From Pseudomonadales bacterium (GTDB lineage Bacteria; Pseudomonadota; Gammaproteobacteria; Pseudomonadales; Azotimanducaceae): DNA of 17,483 nucleotides. The notes beneath the pieces were generated by a model. That model saw only the letters and a list, made by a program, of their open reading frames with translations, was not told where the DNA came from and ran no database searches. The translations under genes and the position numbers were made by a program. The DNA lies in the NCBI GenBank assembly GCA_029244465.1, contig JAQWQN010000019.1:1-17483 (forward strand), read 5' to 3'. Positions 1 to 8,141 of the stretch are shown here, piece by piece. The first letter of the stretch is position 1. Each line of letters starts with the position of its first letter.

Positions 1-13
1 ATTTCGCCCACGC

Positions 14-535
14 TCACGCGAGCGACTTACTCAGACTAATCAGGCCACCCTTAGCCGCACCGTAGTGGGTTATACCACCCGCCCCCTTAATGCCGGCGAC
101 TGAAGAGACATTGATGATCTTGCCGTTCATCTGTTCACGCATGACTGCTCCAACCAATTTTGCGCAAAGGAAAGGTGCAGAGAGGTTCAGGTCAATCACC
201 TCCTGCCACTCTTCATAGCTCAACTCCTCAGGCGGCTTGAAGTACAAGGCACCGCCCGCGTTATTGACCAGGATATCTATGGCGCCAAATGTGTTAACGG
301 TGGTCTCGACGAGGCGCTGTACTTCTGTTTGATCGCACACATTAGTCGCGACAGCGAGCGCATTAGCGCCCATCCCTGCGAGCTCTTTTCGCAGCGCTTC
401 TAGGTTCGTTCTATTGCGGCTCGCGAGCACAACTTGCGCGCCCGCTCTGGCATATTCCTTGGCGATTTGCGTCCCAATACCACCGGCGCCGCCAGTCACA
501 ATTGCCGTTTTACCGTCTAATCTAAATACCGACAT
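14..535 (-). CDS. Short-chain dehydrogenase/reductase, cut short by an in-frame TGA
   Basis: This is a classical SDR, an NAD(P)(H)-dependent oxidoreductase of the FabG-like type. The Rossmann nucleotide loop TGGAGGIG is at residues 14-21, NNAG at 91-94, the structural Asn at about 117, the catalytic Ser at 144/145 (INVSS), and Y158 with K162 in YGAAK. The ATG at 535 is preceded by AGAGGTGG at good spacing. The reading frame stops at 14-16 (TGA) after KSLA, at residue 173, whereas the family is usually about 250 residues. Past the stop the same frame stays open to the window edge and reads AWAK. This matches the family pattern SLA-x-EWAK, so the TGA sits where Arg (CGA) or a similar residue is expected. 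The substrate-binding C-terminal part is therefore lost or lies outside the window. It could be a real nonsense mutation (pseudogene) or a base error. Substrate unknown. It is divergent from the hydrolase gene at 690. Confidence 0.8.
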   Translation of the reverse strand: MSVFRLDGKTAIVTGGAGGIGTQIAKEYARAGAQVVLASRNRTNLEALRKELAGMGANALAVATNVCDQTEVQRLVETTVNTFGAIDILVNNAGGALYFKPPEELSYEEWQEVIDLNLSAPFLCAKLVGAVMREQMNGKIINVSSVAGIKGAGGITHYGAAKGGLISLSKSLA

Positions 536-689
536 TCACCACCTCTTGGTTGAGATTCGCTCGTTCCTCGCAAAAGTATCACGCGCCAACGTTCGATACC
601 CACCTCATCGCAAGTTTGAACGACCGTCGCGCCCAACCTTAAGCGTTGAAATCCTTTAGACTCAGGCAGGCACTAACAACAGGTGGCAC
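536..689. promoter_or_regulatory. Divergent intergenic region between SDR and hydrolase genes
   Basis: These 154 bases separate two divergent starts, so promoters for both genes should lie here. I see no convincing pair of -35/-10 boxes. Ribosome binding sites are visible at both ends: AGAGGTGG for the minus-strand gene and AGGTGG for the plus-strand gene. No small gene is supported. Confidence 0.4.
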
Positions 690-1964
690 ATGAACGAGCA
701 ACTATGGATTGAAGGGATGGTCGCGCCGGGATTTGAGAGCGTGCGTAAGCTATACGACCATAATATGAACACCCTGTTGGAGCGAAATACCCAACTTTGT
801 GTTTACCACCGTGGCGAAAAAGTGGTGGATCTCTGGGGTAGTGCCATCGGTGACAAAAGCTTTACGCCGGACACCCTTGTTAATGTGTTTTCCAGCGGCA
901 AGAGCCTCGAGTCGATCGCGATGGCTTCTCTGGTCAACGAAGGCAAACTTGACTATAACGCGAAAGTCACAGACTACTGGCCAGAATTTGGCGGGGGCGG
1001 TAAAAGTGAAACGACGGTTGCCGACATCATGCGCCACGAGGGCGGCATGGCCGCCTTTGATACAAGCGTCAGACCTGAAGACTTACGGCCTGAAAAAATC
1101 AAGCAAAACAAAATCGGCGCCTTGATTGAACAGCACGATCAAAAGTTTCGTGCCCCAGATAGCCCACGCGAGTACCACGGTTTAACGCGTGGATGGATTG
1201 TTAACGAGGTCTTTCGTCGCATTGACCCGAAGGGCCGCACCATCGGCGAGTATTTGCAAGAAGACATCGCCGGTCCGCTTGGCGCTGATGTGGTGATTGG
1301 CGTTAAGGAGTCCGACCTCGGTCGTCGTAGTCCTGTCGTTTTTCCAAGCCCTGGACGGATTCTGGGAGAGAGTTTAAGGCCTAAAGCATTCGGCCGAAAA
1401 ATGGAGCGCAATATTTTTCAGTTAGTGGCTTTAATCGGGGGGATGAGATCCACGATTAAAGGTGGCTCACGCAAAAACCCACCACCCGCATTTACGGGCT
1501 CGAAAAGACTCCCCGACTTCAATTCCTCCGATATCGCGATGGGTGAAACACCCTCCGCGAACGCCAACTGCACAGCTCGGGGACTCGCCAAGGTGGCAGC
1601 CATGATGTCTCTAGGGGGCAGATGGGGTAACGAAGAATTTTTAAATGAAGAAGCCTGGCAAGCTTTGCACGGTCAAGTACTTGGCGGGGATATGGGATTC
1701 ACTTCCGCCCACTTTAGCCAAGGCGGCTTAGCCCAATTTGGAAATCTTTCAGACCAAAGCACAGCGACAGATCGTCGCCTTAACGAAGGTCGTGAAGGCT
1801 TCTACGGCTGGATGGGATTGGGCGGCTCGATATTCCAATGGCATCCTGAACAGAACATCGGTTTCGGCTACGTGCCAACGTCGCTCAACGCCATCGATTT
1901 TGTCAATGAGCGCGGCAAGAGCTACCAGGCAGAAGTGTTGAGCTGTGTCCGCAACCTAGTCTGA
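690..1964 (+). CDS. Beta-lactamase-fold serine hydrolase (class C-like/EstB-type esterase)
   Basis: This 424-residue protein belongs to the serine beta-lactamase-like family (Pfam Beta-lactamase), whose members are often esterases or peptidases rather than true beta-lactamases. The nucleophile motif SxxK is S68-S-G-K71 in VFSSGKSLES. It is followed by the family pattern EGKLDYNAKVTDYWPEF (84-100) and MRHEGGM (114-120). The tyrosine motif is Y162-H-G in YHGLTRGWI, as in EstB-type enzymes. The segment GWMGLGGSIFQWHP (373-386) is the usual end region with a small-residue motif in place of KTG. No signal peptide is visible, so it is probably cytoplasmic. The start ATG at 690 has AGGTGG upstream. 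Esterase activity on a hydrophobic ester is the likeliest role given the neighbours, but the substrate is not shown by the sequence. It is convergent with the carboxylase gene. Confidence 0.88.
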   Translation: MNEQLWIEGMVAPGFESVRKLYDHNMNTLLERNTQLCVYHRGEKVVDLWGSAIGDKSFTPDTLVNVFSSGKSLESIAMASLVNEGKLDYNAKVTDYWPEFGGGGKSETTVADIMRHEGGMAAFDTSVRPEDLRPEKIKQNKIGALIEQHDQKFRAPDSPREYHGLTRGWIVNEVFRRIDPKGRTIGEYLQEDIAGPLGADVVIGVKESDLGRRSPVVFPSPGRILGESLRPKAFGRKMERNIFQLVALIGGMRSTIKGGSRKNPPPAFTGSKRLPDFNSSDIAMGETPSANANCTARGLAKVAAMMSLGGRWGNEEFLNEEAWQALHGQVLGGDMGFTSAHFSQGGLAQFGNLSDQSTATDRRLNEGREGFYGWMGLGGSIFQWHPEQNIGFGYVPTSLNAIDFVNERGKSYQAEVLSCVRNLV

Positions 1965-2000
1965 AGGTGGAGCAAATCTTATTTTCAATCGGTCCTTGAT

Positions 2001-2043
2001 GCCAGGCCAGCTATTGCCGCGCGCTCAGCTGACGGATTCTGGC
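2001..2043. terminator. Weak nested inverted repeat between convergent genes
   Basis: In the 122-base gap between convergent stops, GCCAG (2001-2005) can pair with CTGGC (2039-2043), and inside it CAGCT (2008-2012) can pair with AGCTG (2027-2031). There is no clear T run on either strand. It could act as a bidirectional hairpin terminator, but the arms are only 5 bp, so chance is possible. Confidence 0.2.
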
Positions 2044-2086
2044 GTAACGATCTCGCAACGGTATTAGTTCGCTCGAGAGATCAGCA

Positions 2087-5000
2087 CTACCAAGTATCAA
2101 TCCAACTATGTTTCTTGCCCGCACGTGGTATGGGTGTTGGCGACGCTTCGAGTCCCATGACAATCCATTTGCGGGTGTCTGCTGGATCAATGACATCATC
2201 CACTTCGAAAACCGTTCCAGCATTTAACGCTCTAGACCACGCATAAGCATCGGCAACCAGTTCTTCGTAACGCGCTTTCCGTTTCGGAATGTCCTCAATC
2301 GCGGCGAGTTCATTTCTTCTGCCAAGCTTAATCTGGCCTTCCAGTCCCATGCCAGCGAACTCCCCAGTGGGCCATGAAATAGCGAAGAACGTTTCGTCAA
2401 AGCTACCTGTTGCCATGGCCAGGGCGCCTAGGCCATAGGCCTTGCGCAATACCACGGTGAAGAAAGGTACCGTCAGATTCGCGCCAGCCACATACATTCG
2501 ACCGCAATGACGGACCAAAGCTTCTTTTTCCGCCTCCGGACCAACCATGTTGCCAGGGCAGTCGATCAGAGACAGTATCGGTATGTCGAATGCATCACAG
2601 AGCTGCATGAACCTGGATGCTTTGTCCGCTGCGGGGGCATCGATTGCACCGCCGGTTGGAGAATTAGAATTATTGGCAATGACTCCGACTGGCTTGCCTT
2701 CGATGCGCACGAAGGCGGTTATCATGGCGAGCCCAAACTTAGGTCGTAATTCAAGCATTGAATCTGCATCAGCTAGCGTCTCGATAACCTCTCTAATACT
2801 GTACACAGCGCGTCGGTTTTCGGGGATGATGTGGCGAAGTTTTCGCTGATCGTTAGCGGTCCACTGGTTCGCGGTGCCTTGGAAGAATGAGAGATAGTGC
2901 TTTGCCGCGGCTGTTGCTGCCACTTCATCTTCCACGACGATGTCGATGACGCCGTTTGGTTCTTGAATGCTCACGGGTCCGACCTCTCCAGGTGCATAAG
3001 CACCGAGACCACCTCCTTCTATCATGGCAGGACCGCCGATTCCGATACTTGAGTCCTTGGTCGCAATAATTACATCGCAGGCACCTAACAAGACAACGTT
3101 ACCAGCAAAACAAAAGCCAGAATTGACGCCAACGATCGGCACTAGGCCCGAACACTTGCCGAGTTCGCGCCAGGTGCGTGTGTTTAAGCCGCCGACCGAC
3201 GTAGCTATTGGTGTCGAGCCCGCGTTTGGTCCGTTGTACGTGCGTCCGCCGCCGCCTTCGGTGTACAGCACAATGGGGATGCGATAGCGCTCAGCGACAC
3301 CAAACATCCGGTCTTGTTTCTGGTGATTCTTATGCCCCTGAGTACCGGCGAGCACCATGTAATCGTAGGACATGGCAACGCACCGAGCATTCTCTCGTCC
3401 GACAAGATCGCCATTTACACGGCCAACTCCCATCACCATAGCGTCTGAAGTAGTGCGTGTAACCCGTTCCTCTATGTCCTCGAATGAGTCCTTACGAAAA
3501 CGGGTTGCGGTGACGAGTGGCCCGTATTCGGTGAAAGAACCGTCGTCGCAGAGATCGTAGATGTTCTCGCGTGCAGTTCGCTTGTTCGCATCGTGGCGCT
3601 TTGCGGTGGCCGTGGGGCGAGAGGCGTCCGTCGTCAATTCATGAAAATGGTTGATTTCGGCGAGATCGGGACGAATTTCGTCATAGTCGATAGATTCGCC
3701 AGTGTCAAAGATGCCATCGATGGATTGAGGTTCGATATATACGATCGGCGTGTCTTCGAAAATGGTGTCACCGGCACTGAGAGCAATCTCTCGTACGATG
3801 CCTGACTCAGGCGCGGATATGATGTGCTCCATCTTCAACGCTTCCAAGATGGCGACCGGTTGGCCAAGCTGGACCGCGTCGCCAACGCTGACGGTGATTT
3901 CGATCATCATCCCTTGCATCGGAGCTAGTACTGGCGCTGTTCCCGGTGGCCCACCTGTTAATGCGCTGGTTTGTGGTTGCGTGACAACGGGTTTCGCCCG
4001 TGCGACGTTAAGAACTGCGAGAGGGTCGTCCGGATCAACATCAACACCCGCTTTTTGAATCGCTCGTTCCGGGGAAAAGTAGCGTATACGGTCTTCGGCC
4101 GGCACCAAGAATTTAGCGATATTCTCTTCGACGTAGCGAGTGTGAATCTCGTCCCTGCTGAATGTGGTATGCGTGAGAAGGCTGGTTAAGAATTCGATAT
4201 TGCTACGGACGCCCTCAATGCGAAATTCTGACAAAGCGCGGTTGGTCTTGCGAATGACGCTGTCCAGGTCCTTGCCATGGACAATTAATTTGGCCAGGAG
4301 AGAATCGTAGTGCGGGCTCGTGATGTAGCCAGGGTAACCGTACCCGTCAACGCGAATTCCGGGCCCAGCCGGTGGTTCGTAGGCTGAAATCAAACCACCC
4401 CCCGGCCTGGAGGTGCCATCTGGATTCATGCTCTCCAAATTCACGCGAGCCTGCAGAGCAACGCCCCGTGGTGCTGAAATCTGATCTTGTTTAATCCCGA
4501 GATCGGAAAGATGGGCACCATCTGCGATGCGTAGCTGCAATTCGACCAGGTCATAGCCGGTTACCTCCTCAGTAACTGTGTGTTCCACCTGGAGTCTGGC
4601 GTTCGCCTCCATAAACACATATCGATCATCAGTGACAAGAAATTCAACGGTGCCGACCCCGCGGTAGTTGGCAGCCGAACCTAAGCGCACTGCCGCGGCG
4701 AGAATATCGTTACGCATTGCCTCCGATAGATTGAAACTTGGAGCGATTTCGATCAGTTTCTGTCGCTGCCGTTGCAGGCTGCATTCCCGATCCCAAAGGT
4801 GAGAAACAGCACCTGTGCCATCACCAACAATTTGTACCTCTATGTGCCTCGCTCTTGGCAATAGCTCCTCGATGTATAAGTCGCCGGAGCCAAAGGCGAG
4901 TTGTGCCTCAGACGTGGCGCGGTTGAAGGCCTCTTCGAGTTGATCAATGGCGACGACCGGTCGCATGCCACGACCACCACCACCACCGATGGCTTTTAGC

Positions 5001-5467
5001 ATGACCCCGCCATCTGACTTAAGGTTCAGGAAGAACGCTTTTGCTTCCTCGAATGAGACCTTGTGACTTAACCCAGGCAAGACGGGCACGCCACAGTTCT
5101 CAGCCAGCGACCGCGCCGCCGCTTTGTCGCCGAACCGCTGTAAGGTTTCGGCCGAAGGACCAACGAAGACAATATTTGCCTCGGCGCATGCAGAAGCGAA
5201 TTCTGCTGACTCACTGAGAAAGCCATAGCCAGGATGAATAGCGTCGCAACTGGACGCTTTCGCAATCGCAATCAAGTTAGCTTGATTCAGATAGGCAGAA
5301 ACGCCTTCTTCCTCTAGATCTATGTTGGTGTCAGCATGTCGAGTGTGAAGGGATGCCTGATCGTCACTCGCATAGATGGAGATTGTTGCGATATCGAGAT
5401 CAGCAGCGGTTCTCAGTATGCGAATCGCGATTTCGCCCCGATTGGCGACAAGTAATTGGTTCGGCAT
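2087..5467 (-). CDS. Single-chain biotin-dependent acyl-CoA carboxylase (BC-BCCP-CT fusion, LCC-like)
   Basis: All carboxylase activities are on one 1126-residue chain. Residues 1-450 are biotin carboxylase: MPNQLLVANRGEIAIRI at the start, HPGYGFLSE (78-86), the ATP-grasp glycine loop GGGGGRGMR (161-169), the catalytic segment ECSLQRQRQKLIE (228-240), and EANARLQVEHTVTE (287-300). Residues about 511-580 are the biotinyl domain with EALKMEH, where K545 is the biotin site. Residues about 600-1126 are a two-part carboxyltransferase of the PccB/AccD type, including SYDYMVLAGTQG, GGPAMIEGGG (811-820) and NSPTGGAIDAPAADKA (935-950). Order and size match the single-polypeptide long-chain acyl-CoA carboxylases described from mycobacteria. 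The roughly 60-residue stretch between BC and BCCP looks too short for the PCC-type BT domain. The enzyme adds CO2 at the alpha carbon of an acyl-CoA; which acyl-CoA is not readable. It sits among lipid/isoprenoid-type catabolic genes, so a branched or long-chain substrate is plausible. Confidence 0.92.
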   Translation of the reverse strand: MPNQLLVANRGEIAIRILRTAADLDIATISIYASDDQASLHTRHADTNIDLEEEGVSAYLNQANLIAIAKASSCDAIHPGYGFLSESAEFASACAEANIVFVGPSAETLQRFGDKAAARSLAENCGVPVLPGLSHKVSFEEAKAFFLNLKSDGGVMLKAIGGGGGRGMRPVVAIDQLEEAFNRATSEAQLAFGSGDLYIEELLPRARHIEVQIVGDGTGAVSHLWDRECSLQRQRQKLIEIAPSFNLSEAMRNDILAAAVRLGSAANYRGVGTVEFLVTDDRYVFMEANARLQVEHTVTEEVTGYDLVELQLRIADGAHLSDLGIKQDQISAPRGVALQARVNLESMNPDGTSRPGGGLISAYEPPAGPGIRVDGYGYPGYITSPHYDSLLAKLIVHGKDLDSVIRKTNRALSEFRIEGVRSNIEFLTSLLTHTTFSRDEIHTRYVEENIAKFLVPAEDRIRYFSPERAIQKAGVDVDPDDPLAVLNVARAKPVVTQPQTSALTGGPPGTAPVLAPMQGMMIEITVSVGDAVQLGQPVAILEALKMEHIISAPESGIVREIALSAGDTIFEDTPIVYIEPQSIDGIFDTGESIDYDEIRPDLAEINHFHELTTDASRPTATAKRHDANKRTARENIYDLCDDGSFTEYGPLVTATRFRKDSFEDIEERVTRTTSDAMVMGVGRVNGDLVGRENARCVAMSYDYMVLAGTQGHKNHQKQDRMFGVAERYRIPIVLYTEGGGGRTYNGPNAGSTPIATSVGGLNTRTWRELGKCSGLVPIVGVNSGFCFAGNVVLLGACDVIIATKDSSIGIGGPAMIEGGGLGAYAPGEVGPVSIQEPNGVIDIVVEDEVAATAAAKHYLSFFQGTANQWTANDQRKLRHIIPENRRAVYSIREVIETLADADSMLELRPKFGLAMITAFVRIEGKPVGVIANNSNSPTGGAIDAPAADKASRFMQLCDAFDIPILSLIDCPGNMVGPEAEKEALVRHCGRMYVAGANLTVPFFTVVLRKAYGLGALAMATGSFDETFFAISWPTGEFAGMGLEGQIKLGRRNELAAIEDIPKRKARYEELVADAYAWSRALNAGTVFEVDDVIDPADTRKWIVMGLEASPTPIPRAGKKHSWIDTW

Positions 5468-5494
5468 GGTGCGTCTTTGGTAATGAAAACAGAC

Positions 5495-5522
5495 ATAATA
5501 CTAAACGTCTGGTTGGTGAAAA
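5495..5522 (-). promoter_or_regulatory. Candidate sigma70 promoter for the carboxylase gene
   Basis: Read on the minus strand, TTTTCA (5522-5517) is followed after 16 bases by TATTAT (5500-5495), which matches the -10 consensus at 5 of 6 positions. The -10 box lies about 28 bases before the carboxylase ATG, giving a short leader of roughly 20 bases. The -35 box matches at only 4 of 6 positions, so this is a candidate only. Confidence 0.35.
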
Positions 5523-5742
5523 GACGATCGTTTTGTGACGTGTTAACGGTGCTCACCATAAACGGCTGCAATCGTCAGCAAGATAAGCAGAAAATATAAC
5601 AATTGCGGCAAGCAGAGCGAACAACACGAAGGCGGCCGGGCGCGTATGGCAGCAGGTCGCCGCAACGCCTGGTTAGCCATGGTAGACAGCGCTTTTTGCA
5701 TTGACCCTCTTCTTGAAAGCTTACAGACAAGGTGCTTGAACA

Positions 5743-5776
5743 GCTCATTAGAGAGATAATGATCCCCCTAATGAGC
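5743..5776. promoter_or_regulatory. Perfect 9-bp inverted repeat, candidate operator of the GST-like gene
   Basis: GCTCATTAG (5743-5751) and CTAATGAGC (5768-5776) are exact inverted copies separated by 16 bases. The spacer contains GATAAT (5755-5760), a 5-of-6 match to a -10 box, so the dyad would span a promoter element. It ends 15 bases before the preferred GST start at 5792. This fits a dimeric repressor or activator site, although a mRNA hairpin near the ribosome site is also possible. No regulator gene is in the window. Confidence 0.4.
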
Positions 5777-5791
5777 CAAAAAAGGGCTGCT

Positions 5792-6547
5792 ATGAAATAT
5801 ATGGAGGTAGGTGATGTTATCCCTGCAGAAGGGCTACGCATCATTTTATTGCGTGGCTTTCCAAGTCCCTGGGGGCAGGCAGCGAAGGCGATGATTGAGT
5901 TTAAGTCGCTTGATTTTAAGGTGGGTGCTCTGCAGGCGGGCGGAGAAAATGTGGCGGTGAAAGGCTGGTCGGGCATCAATAGTGCACCCGTTGTGGCGTG
6001 GAACGACGAAACACCACTAAACCGATGGGATGACATCTTGTTATTGCTGGAGCGGTTGGCTCCCGATAGACCATTACTCCCTGAGGATTTGTTGTTGCGG
6101 ACAGAATGTCTTGGTCTTTCCTACGCCCTATGTGGGGAACTCGGTTTTGGTTGGAATAGACGTTTGGATGGTGTTCACCGGCGTGTTCAAGCTGGTGGTG
6201 AGGCGGGGCTTATTGGCGACAAGTATGGCTATAACCAAGCAGATGGAGAGCGAGCGGCGCAGCGTTCGATCGCCTTCTTACAATACCTCGCTAAGCGTCT
6301 TCAGTCTCAGGCCGAGCAAGGTAGTCATTACTTGGTCGGCAGTTCGGTGACGGCGGCTGATTTTTATTGGGCTGCTTTCAGTAACCTAGTGGTGATTCAG
6401 TCTCCCGAAGATTGCCCACTGGACCCATCCATTAGGCCTATATTTGAGCAAGTCGACCCTACCGTTTCCGCTGCCGTGGAGCCAATTGTCATGGCGCATC
6501 GAGATCGGATCATGAAAGACTTTTTTAAACTGCCGATGGAGCTGTGA
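5792..6547 (+). CDS. Glutathione S-transferase-like protein
   Basis: This 251-residue protein has a GST layout. An N-terminal thioredoxin-like half holds FPSPWGQAAKAMIEFKSL (23-40), a cis-Pro region NSAPVVAW (63-70) and PLNRWDDILLLLERL (75-89). An all-helical C-terminal half follows, with the conserved N-capping/staple segment SSVTAADFYWAA (184-195). Homologues I know in this group start M-K/Q-Y-x-x-V-E-x-A, which matches MKYMEVGDVI, so I choose ATG 5792. It has AGGG at 5783-5786 with 5-base spacing. In-frame starts further upstream (GTG 5732, ATG 5759 and ATG 5771) would place the dyad at 5743-5776 inside or across the coding start. There is no Cys in the usual N-terminal active-site position, and the 'PSPWG' segment is the likely cofactor site. 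The substrate is unknown; conjugation, isomerisation or dehalogenation of a hydrophobic electrophile is possible. It is convergent with the MFS gene, 54 bases away. Confidence 0.82.
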   Translation: MKYMEVGDVIPAEGLRIILLRGFPSPWGQAAKAMIEFKSLDFKVGALQAGGENVAVKGWSGINSAPVVAWNDETPLNRWDDILLLLERLAPDRPLLPEDLLLRTECLGLSYALCGELGFGWNRRLDGVHRRVQAGGEAGLIGDKYGYNQADGERAAQRSIAFLQYLAKRLQSQAEQGSHYLVGSSVTAADFYWAAFSNLVVIQSPEDCPLDPSIRPIFEQVDPTVSAAVEPIVMAHRDRIMKDFFKLPMEL

Positions 6548-6601
6548 TTCGATTAAATCGTTGCGGTACTTCGGCAAAAAGGTCTTAGAGTTCTGGAACG
6601 G

Positions 6602-7951
6602 TTAGCCCATTTTTTCTAATAAGGCCGAGCGATCACGTTCGAAACGCAGCCCAGCAACAAAAAACATGGGTATAGATACGAGTGATATCAGCGTAAATAT
6701 GAGCAGGGTCAACGAGTAAGGTTCGTTGACGCCTGCCGCGATGAGCCAGTCAACGGTTATGCCTCCAGCCGTCACGCCCAAACCGATCCCAATCAGTTGA
6801 ATCATGAGGACCTGAAAGCCGACGATGGTGGCCCGTATATTGTCTGGTACGAGGTCTTGAACGGTGGCAAAAATAGGGCCGAAGAAACAGCCGATCTGAA
6901 AGAAGACGGCCGTCAAACCAAGCCAAAACCAGATGCTGTCACCATCTACGATGCGAAATGCGATATTAATCGGCGCGATTAACAAAAGAATTATTGCTAA
7001 GAATACGGGTCTTCCAAGACCCGTTTTGCGCTTGACAACGTCGCCGCCATAGCCACCTACCAGATTACCTAAGACACCGCCAAGAATGCCTAACCATCCG
7101 GTTGCCTCTGCAATTTCCAGACGGTCAAAACCTCTTTCCTCGACCAACCAGAGCTGGTCGAACGATGAGGCGCCCATGATAAAGTTGGCGGTGACAGCAC
7201 CGCTGACGACCAATAACAGGGATGGCGAGTTTTTTAAGGCCACGAAAAGCGTACTGGCGATGGTACGAAATGAAGGACGTGGTGCCGTTTGCCCATCAAT
7301 CGATGAGCGGTTTCGTCGCGGTGTTTCTTTGACGAAGAACATAGCTAAAGCCAACACAATGCCAATGCCACCAAGGAGATAGAAGCAACCCCGCCAGCCA
7401 AAGATAGGTTCTAAATAAGCGACCGTAAATAAGCTGCCAGCGACCCCGACAGGGACGCCCATGCCATAGATACCAACGGCAAGGCCATGCCAGCGTGGTG
7501 GGAAACGGTCACTGAGGAGCGATAGGGCGCTGGGTGTGAGCACTGATTCGCCAACACCAATGAACATCCGCGGTAATGCCAGGCTTGCAAAGCCTTTCGC
7601 TGCACCCGACAGTGCGGTTAGTGAACTCCACAGAATCAAGCCAAAAGCGATCAGGCGGGTGCGGTTAATGCGATCGGCAAGGGCGCCCATAAATAGTCCC
7701 ATGGTCGCGTAAAAAAAAATGAAGACTAAACCCGTCAGCAGGCCAAATTGAGTATTGCTGAGCCCTAATTCAGGCACGATCCAATTCGCAAAACTGGACA
7801 GCAATTGTCGATCAACGAAATTGATGAAGTTCAATAACGTGAGAAACAATAACAAACCAATATCCCGTGCGCGCACTGCCTGTTGGTCATCCAGGCTGTG
7901 TTGCCGATTTACCTCGGCGTGATCGTGCTTATTTTGTAATCGTTTGCGCAA
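6602..7951 (-). CDS. MFS transporter (spinster-like, 12 TM)
   Basis: This 449-residue inner-membrane carrier has about 12 hydrophobic segments after a charged cytoplasmic tail (1-30). TM1 holds NFINFVDRQLLS (41-52). The loop 2-3 signature is GALADRINRTRL (89-100), and PRMFIGVGESVLTPSALSLL (127-146) is the TM4-5 pattern typical of the spinster/hexuronate-like MFS branch often found beside catabolic genes. The start is TTG at 7951, with GGTAAGGA upstream at rather long spacing. No ATG occurs in the leading 70 residues that could replace it without losing TM1, and a GTG at codon 26 is the alternative. It is divergent from the secreted-protein gene at 8142 and convergent with the GST-like gene. 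Uptake of an organic acid or lipophilic substrate is inferred from context only. Confidence 0.85.
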   Translation of the reverse strand: MRKRLQNKHDHAEVNRQHSLDDQQAVRARDIGLLLFLTLLNFINFVDRQLLSSFANWIVPELGLSNTQFGLLTGLVFIFFYATMGLFMGALADRINRTRLIAFGLILWSSLTALSGAAKGFASLALPRMFIGVGESVLTPSALSLLSDRFPPRWHGLAVGIYGMGVPVGVAGSLFTVAYLEPIFGWRGCFYLLGGIGIVLALAMFFVKETPRRNRSSIDGQTAPRPSFRTIASTLFVALKNSPSLLLVVSGAVTANFIMGASSFDQLWLVEERGFDRLEIAEATGWLGILGGVLGNLVGGYGGDVVKRKTGLGRPVFLAIILLLIAPINIAFRIVDGDSIWFWLGLTAVFFQIGCFFGPIFATVQDLVPDNIRATIVGFQVLMIQLIGIGLGVTAGGITVDWLIAAGVNEPYSLTLLIFTLISLVSIPMFFVAGLRFERDRSALLEKMG

Positions 7952-8141
7952 TGCAAGATTTCCTTACCTGAAACCCAAATGTGTCCGGCCGTGGTTGCGA
8001 GCAACATTCTCCCAGACGCGCAAACTAGCACATCTTGAACGTCAGGGGCGTTGTTGCCGCGTATTTGGCCCTGCAGCAGACGGTTCGGTTGGCCGTAAAA
8101 ATAGGGTATCTTTAGGCGATGATTTTGAATGAAGGTGCCAC
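7952..8141. promoter_or_regulatory. Divergent promoter region with a 12-bp dyad
   Basis: This 190-base region between the divergent MFS and secreted-protein starts contains GTTGC-GA-GCAAC (7994-8005), a compact dyad with a 2-base centre that could bind a small dimeric regulator. I find no convincing promoter boxes. GAAGG at 8131-8135 is the ribosome site of the plus-strand gene. No small gene is supported. Confidence 0.3.

Larger units (their letters stand above)
5468..5791. other. 324-base divergent intergenic region, no gene seen
   Basis: The region separates the carboxylase (-) and GST-like (+) starts. It holds a candidate minus-strand promoter near 5495-5522, a 5-bp stem CGTCT/AGACG (5506-5510 and 5522-5526), and the 9-bp dyad at 5743-5776. 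T-rich sequence around 5560-5640 gives short hydrophobic peptides in more than one minus-strand frame (for example a 45-codon frame from the ATG at 5688). None has a good ribosome site or a recognisable family, so I do not call a gene. Confidence 0.5.

Noticed and set aside
14..16. Selenocysteine or programmed readthrough at the SDR TGA.
   Set aside because: The position normally holds a non-catalytic residue, no SECIS-like hairpin can be judged in the 13 bases left, and a nonsense change is simpler.
690..1964. True beta-lactamase conferring antibiotic resistance.
   Set aside because: There is no signal peptide and no KTG motif, and the layout matches the esterase-like branch of the fold.
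2500..4200. Open frames of 80-100 codons on the plus strand opposite the carboxylase.
   Set aside because: They lie wholly antisense to strongly conserved domains and show no recognisable protein pattern, so they are by-products of codon use.
5535..5556. GTGAC-GTTAAC-TCAC pattern resembling a CRP or TetR operator.
   Set aside because: The half-sites are unevenly placed around the centre and do not keep the CRP spacing; the symmetry is too weak.
5560..5690. Small hydrophobic minus-strand peptides in the carboxylase/GST gap, for example a 45-codon frame from the ATG at 5688.
   Set aside because: Hydrophobic runs appear in more than one frame because the DNA is T-rich, and there is no clear ribosome site or family match.
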